Assembly: GCA_002296975.1 (NCBI GenBank)
Contig: DBIS01000002.1
Span: 1 to 18,626, forward strand
Reading direction: 5' to 3'
Length of the DNA stretch: 18,626 nucleotides
Source: Deltaproteobacteria bacterium UBA796
GTDB taxonomy: Bacteria; Myxococcota_A; UBA796
This document shows, one piece after another, positions 14,556 through 18,626 of the stretch. Made by a program: the position numbers and the translations under genes. Within the stretch, counting starts at the first letter, position 1, and each line of letters opens with the position of its first letter. The notes under the pieces were generated by a model, which was given only the letters and a program-made list of their open reading frames with translations, had not been told where the DNA came from and did no database searches.

Positions 14556-15710
14556 TCAAACTTCGGTGGGGCGAGGGGAGGGAATGTTCACCTCTTGTGC
14601 ATGTTCTAAAACCCGCCCAAGGGCCTTGAGATCATGCACTTCACCTTCCAATCTTGGGATATGCCACAACTTTTGACTTGGCCCAAGTTTTGTCTCCAAA
14701 TCCCGAGAGATTTCTTGCTCTGCGAGAGACAAACCCAATAAACGGCGGTGATTCGCACCCAAGCGCGCCAAAAGTTGCTTGGCTGTGTGCGGGCCCAGAT
14801 CTTCGGAGAGCGTGCTGGCCAAGGTGCCCAAAACCAAAGATGGGTCTGCTACTTTCCCAAAAACCGGATGCATCTGATTGATCAACACACCAGCGCACGG
14901 CATGGTGCGGGCTTTCAACTCCTCCAAAAAATATTGGGCAACAGCAACTGAGGGCCCGTTGGGTGCGGTGACCACCACAAAGGTCGTTCCAGCCTTGCTA
15001 AACAAGGCAATCACCGCCTCATGACGCTCTCTAAAACCGTCGTAGAGGTCCCGAAAGATGAACAAAAACTCGGCCAACTCATCCAAAAACTCTCGGCCAA
15101 ACACATAGCCCAATAGCTTAAAAATCATCGCTGACGTACTTCGAAAAATCCTACTCAAACTTCGCTTTTCTTCATATGGTGTCAAAAACCAAGACAAGAT
15201 TCGTTTGTCTAAAAATCGCACCAGTCGCCCTGGAGACTCCAAAAAATCGAGGGCATTCTTTACCGGTGGTGTATCCAAAACCACCAAATCATAACGGCCC
15301 GAAACCACCACCTCATACAGTTGCTCGGTGGCCATATACTCCTGAGAACCACCGAAAGAGTCGGACATATGCCGATAAACCCGGTTGTTTAAGATGCGCT
15401 CTCGGGTGCCCTCATCTGGGCTCACACGCTCGATCAAAGCATCGAAGGTGCTCTGCGTATCGAGCATCATCGCCCACAGCTCACCCTTGATCGATGATTC
15501 GAGCGTAATTTTCGTCTCGTCATTACCAAACTGGCTCAAACCCAAAGAATTTGCCAAACGGCGGGCGGGATCGATGGTGAGCACCAAAACCTTTCGCCCT
15601 TCGGTGGCTGCCTTCAAGCCGATCGCTGCGGCCGTGGTTGTTTTACCCACCCCACCTGAACCCACACATATAATTAGGCGACTCTCTGCGATCATAGAGG
15701 CCAAACTCAT
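14556..15710 (-). CDS. ArsA/GET3-like ATPase, second paralogue (variant Walker A)
   Basis: A 384-residue P-loop ATPase of the ArsA/GET3 branch of the SIMIBI class. The P-loop at 17-24 reads GSGGVGKT: the ATP-binding Lys23 is present, but the signature Lys of the deviant Walker A (GKGGxGKT) is Ser18. Next come TIDPARRL (46-52), a family-specific GELWAMMLD (76-84) and SQEYMA (122-127), and VVLDTPP with Asp146 in the switch region. This matches the second partner of paired actinobacterial and deltaproteobacterial ArsA-like proteins (such as M. tuberculosis Rv3679/Rv3680), as I remember them. Nothing here points to arsenite or tail-anchored proteins specifically. ATG 15710 overlaps the first paralogue (ATGA) and has AGGGGG just upstream, so a heterodimer with it is likely. 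Confidence 0.87.
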   Translation of the reverse strand: MSLASMIAESRLIICVGSGGVGKTTTAAAIGLKAATEGRKVLVLTIDPARRLANSLGLSQFGNDETKITLESSIKGELWAMMLDTQSTFDALIERVSPDEGTRERILNNRVYRHMSDSFGGSQEYMATEQLYEVVVSGRYDLVVLDTPPVKNALDFLESPGRLVRFLDKRILSWFLTPYEEKRSLSRIFRSTSAMIFKLLGYVFGREFLDELAEFLFIFRDLYDGFRERHEAVIALFSKAGTTFVVVTAPNGPSVAVAQYFLEELKARTMPCAGVLINQMHPVFGKVADPSLVLGTLASTLSEDLGPHTAKQLLARLGANHRRLLGLSLAEQEISRDLETKLGPSQKLWHIPRLEGEVHDLKALGRVLEHAQEVNIPSPRPTEV

Positions 15711-16657
15711 GAGGCCCCCTTCTCTTCGGTCAACATTCTCCGCCGAAGTGCGCCTGCCATTTGCTCAGTGACCTTGACCGGACCCCCTGCAAATCCACCG
15801 AGCACACCCAAACGGGGAAACGGCACCACAGTGACGCCAATTTCGGAGTGAAGGCGCCCCAAAGAGTCGGCCGTCGCGCGTTCTAGCTCCGCATCCCAGC
15901 GCCCAGCCAATAACAAAGCCTCAGCCTCGGATCCCAAGCCCTTTTCACCGCTCAATCGGGCCAAAAGTTTATGCTCATCATCGGTCATCGTGGGTGCGGC
16001 ACAGCGGTTCAAAAAGACCAGAGGCACGCTCAACTCAGGTAATATTTGCCCCAAACGCTGATAGAGTTCGACGGTTTCGTTGACCACCATCTCTTCAGGT
16101 AGAGCGACGATACCCATGGCTGTATCCTCGCCTCGCAAAACCGATACGATTTGAGCTGCGCGCTCATGGATGGGGCCGGTTCGCATCAAGCTAAATGCGG
16201 TGTCTGGAATGCCCAACATCGACACAGCGTGTCCAGAGGCTGGCATATCAACAATCACCTGATCAAAATGATCGAGTTGGCCGATGACCGAAGACAAGAC
16301 CACCAACTCCCTGGCCCCAGGTGTGACCCCTAAAAACACCTGCAACATCGGATTGTTTAAGATCATTCCCACAATGCGGGCACCGCGAACCGTCCTATCA
16401 AGCCAGTCCTTTAGGGCCGGCTGAAACCGAATATTCGCAGCCCAAACATTCGGCGCCACTTGCTTGGGTTGATGATCAATCTCCGTGTCAAAGGCCTCGG
16501 CGAGCGCTGAACGCTGTACGTCTACCTCTACCACCAACACCCGTCGCCCCGGCTGTCCAGTGGCCAAACCCAACGCTGCGGCCACTCGGGTTTTCCCAGT
16601 GCCACCTTTGCCCGTTAGCAACAACAGGCGACGAGAGCTAAAGTCCTTGAGTTTCAC
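15707..16657 (-). CDS. ArsA/GET3-like ATPase, first paralogue
   Basis: A 316-residue P-loop ATPase with the full deviant Walker A, GKGGTGKT at 16-23, including the signature Lys17. It is followed by VVEVDVQRSALAEAF (42-56), the place where relatives read VE-x-x-x-Q-x-x-L, and by VIVDMPASGHAVSML with Asp137 at the switch. It belongs with the ArsA/GET3 group; arsenite-binding cysteines in the ArsA pattern are not apparent. It starts 22 bases after fabH and its stop overlaps the second paralogue, which lacks the signature Lys, so the two may form an asymmetric dimer. Because the next gene encodes a probable envelope protein, a role in membrane-protein handling or transport is possible but unproven. 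Confidence 0.87.
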   Translation of the reverse strand: MKLKDFSSRRLLLLTGKGGTGKTRVAAALGLATGQPGRRVLVVEVDVQRSALAEAFDTEIDHQPKQVAPNVWAANIRFQPALKDWLDRTVRGARIVGMILNNPMLQVFLGVTPGARELVVLSSVIGQLDHFDQVIVDMPASGHAVSMLGIPDTAFSLMRTGPIHERAAQIVSVLRGEDTAMGIVALPEEMVVNETVELYQRLGQILPELSVPLVFLNRCAAPTMTDDEHKLLARLSGEKGLGSEAEALLLAGRWDAELERATADSLGRLHSEIGVTVVPFPRLGVLGGFAGGPVKVTEQMAGALRRRMLTEEKGAS

Positions 16658-16679
16658 TCAGCCTCTTTTCTTGAACCGT

Positions 16680-17672
16680 CTACCAACGAATCAGGTTGGC
16701 GCCCCAGGTGAGTCCAGCACCAAAAGCGGCGAGTACAACCAAGTCACCGTCTTTGACACGGCCAGCCTGAATCGCTTCATGAAGTGCGATGGGAATGGAT
16801 GCCGCAGTGGTGTTTCCGTAGCGCATAATATTATTGAACACTTGGTCTTGTGTCAGCTTTAGGCTTCTGGCGACCATTTGATTGATTCTCAAATTGGCCT
16901 GATGCGGTACCAACAGGTCGATGTCTTGTGGTGTGTATCCGTGAGCTTCGAGTACTTCATTGACCACCGCTGGCATCGCAGTCACAGCCTGGCGAAATAC
17001 GTTCCGACCATCCATCACTGGATAATGTCGAGCGTCGTCGAGCATATCGGCGGTAATTCTCTCTTTGAGCCGACTCGCGGGCAGCTCGACCATTAAAATA
17101 TCGTATTGGGTGCCATCGGCATGAAGCTTGGAATCCAAAATCCGACTGTCGGTCTCAGAAGCGGAGACCACCGCCGCTCCCGCGCCATCTCCAAAGAGCA
17201 CTGTGACATCTCGGCCTCGGGTGCTCATATCGAGCCCGCTGGAATGCACTTCTGCGCCGACCACCAAAATGTTGTTCATCATTCCGGTTTTGATGAACTG
17301 GTCTGCTATCGACAGGCCGTACACAAAGCCGGTGCATTGGTTTCGAATGTCGAGGGTCGCGACGCCTGGAGCATTCAACATTTTCTGAAGAATACAGCTT
17401 GAACCTGGAAAATTGATGTCAGGCGATAAGGTAGCAAAAATGATCATATCGAGATCACTCGCCTTAATACCCGCCTCTTCTAAAGCCTCTTTTGTGGCTT
17501 CAAATGCAAGGTCCGAGGCACCAACATTGCCTTCTACCCACCGGCGCTCCTCAATGCCTGTCCGCTGCACGATCCATTCATTTGAGGTGTCGATGAACTT
17601 GGCTAAATCATCGTTGGTAACCACCCGCTCTGGCAGGTAGTGCCCCATTCCTGAAATTCTAGAACCCCGCAT
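16680..17672 (-). CDS. fabH: 3-oxoacyl-ACP synthase III (KAS III)
   Basis: A 330-residue thiolase-fold enzyme that starts fatty acid chains by condensing an acyl-CoA with malonyl-ACP. The catalytic triad is complete: Cys113 in NQCTGF, His257 in LVPHQANLRIN, and Asn287 in YGNTTAASIP. The N-terminus (SGMGHYLPERVVTN) and C-terminus (GAGLTWGANLIRW) are typical. The Cys motif reads NQCTGF rather than the A-x-CAGF common in E. coli-type FabH, so a variant subgroup with different primer preference is possible. ATG 17672 is chosen since GAGGT stands just upstream and overlaps the gyrB stop; an in-frame start at 17747 would sit deep in gyrB. The tight spacing implies co-transcription from gyrB. Confidence 0.94.
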   Translation of the reverse strand: MRGSRISGMGHYLPERVVTNDDLAKFIDTSNEWIVQRTGIEERRWVEGNVGASDLAFEATKEALEEAGIKASDLDMIIFATLSPDINFPGSSCILQKMLNAPGVATLDIRNQCTGFVYGLSIADQFIKTGMMNNILVVGAEVHSSGLDMSTRGRDVTVLFGDGAGAAVVSASETDSRILDSKLHADGTQYDILMVELPASRLKERITADMLDDARHYPVMDGRNVFRQAVTAMPAVVNEVLEAHGYTPQDIDLLVPHQANLRINQMVARSLKLTQDQVFNNIMRYGNTTAASIPIALHEAIQAGRVKDGDLVVLAAFGAGLTWGANLIRW

Positions 17673-17676
17673 ATCG

Positions 17677-17681
17677 ACCTC
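17677..17681 (-). promoter_or_regulatory. Ribosome binding site of fabH overlapping the gyrB stop
   Basis: GAGGT on the minus strand, four bases before ATG 17672. The first bases belong to the gyrB stop TGA (17680-17682), so ribosomes ending gyrB pass straight over it. This supports the shorter fabH start. Confidence 0.65.
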
Positions 17682-18626
17682 AAACGTCCAGGTTTCGCAC
17701 GTTGAGCGCGTTGTCTTGAATAAAGCTTCGTCGTGGATCGACCGCATCTCCCATCAACACACTAAAAATATGGTCAGCGCGGGTCATGTTTTCGACCTCA
17801 ACCCGCAATAAGGTGCGTGTCTCTGGGTTCATGGTGGTGTCCCAAAGTTGATCGGGGTTCATCTCACCCAGACCTTTGTATCTTTGAATTTCGTAGCCCT
17901 TGCGCGCCTTCTCCATGATGGTGGAGAGCAAAGAACTCCAGGAGTGAATCTCTGGGCCGCCTTCTTGTAGACGAATTGGGAGGGCCAATAAGGTGGAGAG
18001 CTCTAAGACCAAGTCCTTCATTCCATCGCTGCTCGGGGTGTGTCCCAAGCGACTGTGCCGTTCTTCTCCATCGCGCAAAGTCACGACGATCACCGAATAG
18101 CTGCCCAAATCCTCGTCAAAAACCACCTCGATATTGGGAATATGAAGGTTGGGACTGCTCAACTCCAAAGCCTCACGAATCGCCACGGACGCTTTTTCCA
18201 TTGCAGCTTTGTCTTTCACATCAAGCAAATGACCACCAAGACCGTACCAAGCGTCTCCCACATCGGGAAGGACACGGCGCTCAGCGCGCTCTAGTCGACC
18301 CACATAGGTTTGAATTTTACCGAGCATCGCAAAGGCTTCTTCACCGGTAATCTGCGTGTCGCTGGCAGTAAACATGGTGAGTGCTTTGACCCCTTGCTCT
18401 AATAAAAAGGCATCCAAAGCCGCGTCGTCCTTGAGGTAACGCTCTTTTTTTCCACGTTTGACCTTGTACAGCGGCGGCTGGGCAATGTACAAATGGCCCT
18501 CTGACACCAGGCTCTGCATTTGGCGGAAGAAGAAGGTGAGCAACAAGGTGCGAATATGAGAGCCGTCAACATCGGCATCCGTCATGATGATGATGCGGTC
18601 GTAGCGAAGTTTTTCAACATTGAAGT
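17680..18626 (-). CDS. gyrB: DNA gyrase subunit B, C-terminal part (5' end outside window)
   Basis: The last 315 or so codons of GyrB, the ATPase subunit of gyrase; the gene continues beyond the right edge. The frame runs from the window end into KLRYDRIIIMTDADVDGSHI, the Toprim metal-binding DxDxDG segment that joins GyrB to DNA cleavage. Then come RTLLLTFFFRQM, YIAQPPLYKVKRG, and the C-terminal signature EIQRYKGLGEMNPDQLWDTTM followed by DPRRSFIQDNA. These are hallmarks of GyrB; the tail ends in NALNVRNLDV. ParE is less likely given gyrA in the same window and the strong GyrB-type tail. Its stop TGA (17680-17682) lies seven bases before fabH. The Met at 18585 is internal, not the start. Confidence 0.97.
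   Translation of the reverse strand, partial: FNVEKLRYDRIIIMTDADVDGSHIRTLLLTFFFRQMQSLVSEGHLYIAQPPLYKVKRGKKERYLKDDAALDAFLLEQGVKALTMFTASDTQITGEEAFAMLGKIQTYVGRLERAERRVLPDVGDAWYGLGGHLLDVKDKAAMEKASVAIREALELSSPNLHIPNIEVVFDEDLGSYSVIVVTLRDGEERHSRLGHTPSSDGMKDLVLELSTLLALPIRLQEGGPEIHSWSSLLSTIMEKARKGYEIQRYKGLGEMNPDQLWDTTMNPETRTLLRVEVENMTRADHIFSVLMGDAVDPRRSFIQDNALNVRNLDV

Noticed and set aside
17673..17747. Upstream extension of fabH by 25 codons
   Set aside because: It would overlap gyrB by 68 bases and adds residues unlike any FabH N-terminus; the ATG at 17672 has its own GAGGT.

Overview
The window is a dense stretch of bacterial chromosome: 16 protein-coding genes, 15 on the minus strand and one on the plus strand. 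Both ends are cut by the window (a nucleotide-sugar reductase on the left, gyrB on the right). I see no rRNA, tRNA, CRISPR array, insertion sequence or phage gene, and no gene-free stretch longer than about 180 bases. Three features together suggest a Gram-negative, probably Myxococcota/deltaproteobacterial-type organism: an F0 block atpZ-atpI-atpB-atpE downstream of hemL and not followed by atpF, an adjacent pair of ArsA/GET3-like ATPases, and a probable small outer-membrane barrel. This placement is inferred from gene content, not from a database search.

Right part (13977-18626), transcribed leftwards: the C-terminal part of gyrB, then fabH (5-base SD touching the gyrB stop), two ArsA/GET3-like ATPases overlapping by ATGA, and a small probable outer-membrane beta-barrel protein. 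This looks like one operon. Converging on it from the other side is the only plus-strand gene, a secreted CapA-family protein with an N-terminal TPR-like region (12635-13966).

Middle part (7181-12458): gyrA with a GTG start, a membrane-anchored TPR protein, a lipoprotein thermonuclease coupled by a GTGA overlap, and hemL.

Left-middle part (5300-7089): atpZ, atpI, atpB, atpE, the membrane sector of F-type ATP synthase. The c-subunit carries a signal-peptide-like N-terminus and a Gln/Glu/Ser set partly like Na+-binding c-rings. A 143-base gap after atpE holds a long imperfect stem-loop.

Left part (1-5156): six genes packed head to tail, the first four joined by three successive ATGA overlaps: a secreted protein whose C-terminus resembles the LecA/PA-IL lectin fold, a membrane-anchored SGNH hydrolase, a GT2 glycosyltransferase, a ColD-like PLP enzyme in which His replaces the Schiff-base Lys, an extended SDR sugar epimerase/dehydratase, and a GDP-fucose/colitose-synthase-like reductase. 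I read this as a nucleotide-sugar and surface-glycan module, possibly making a 3,6-dideoxy sugar. It is the most interesting part of the window.
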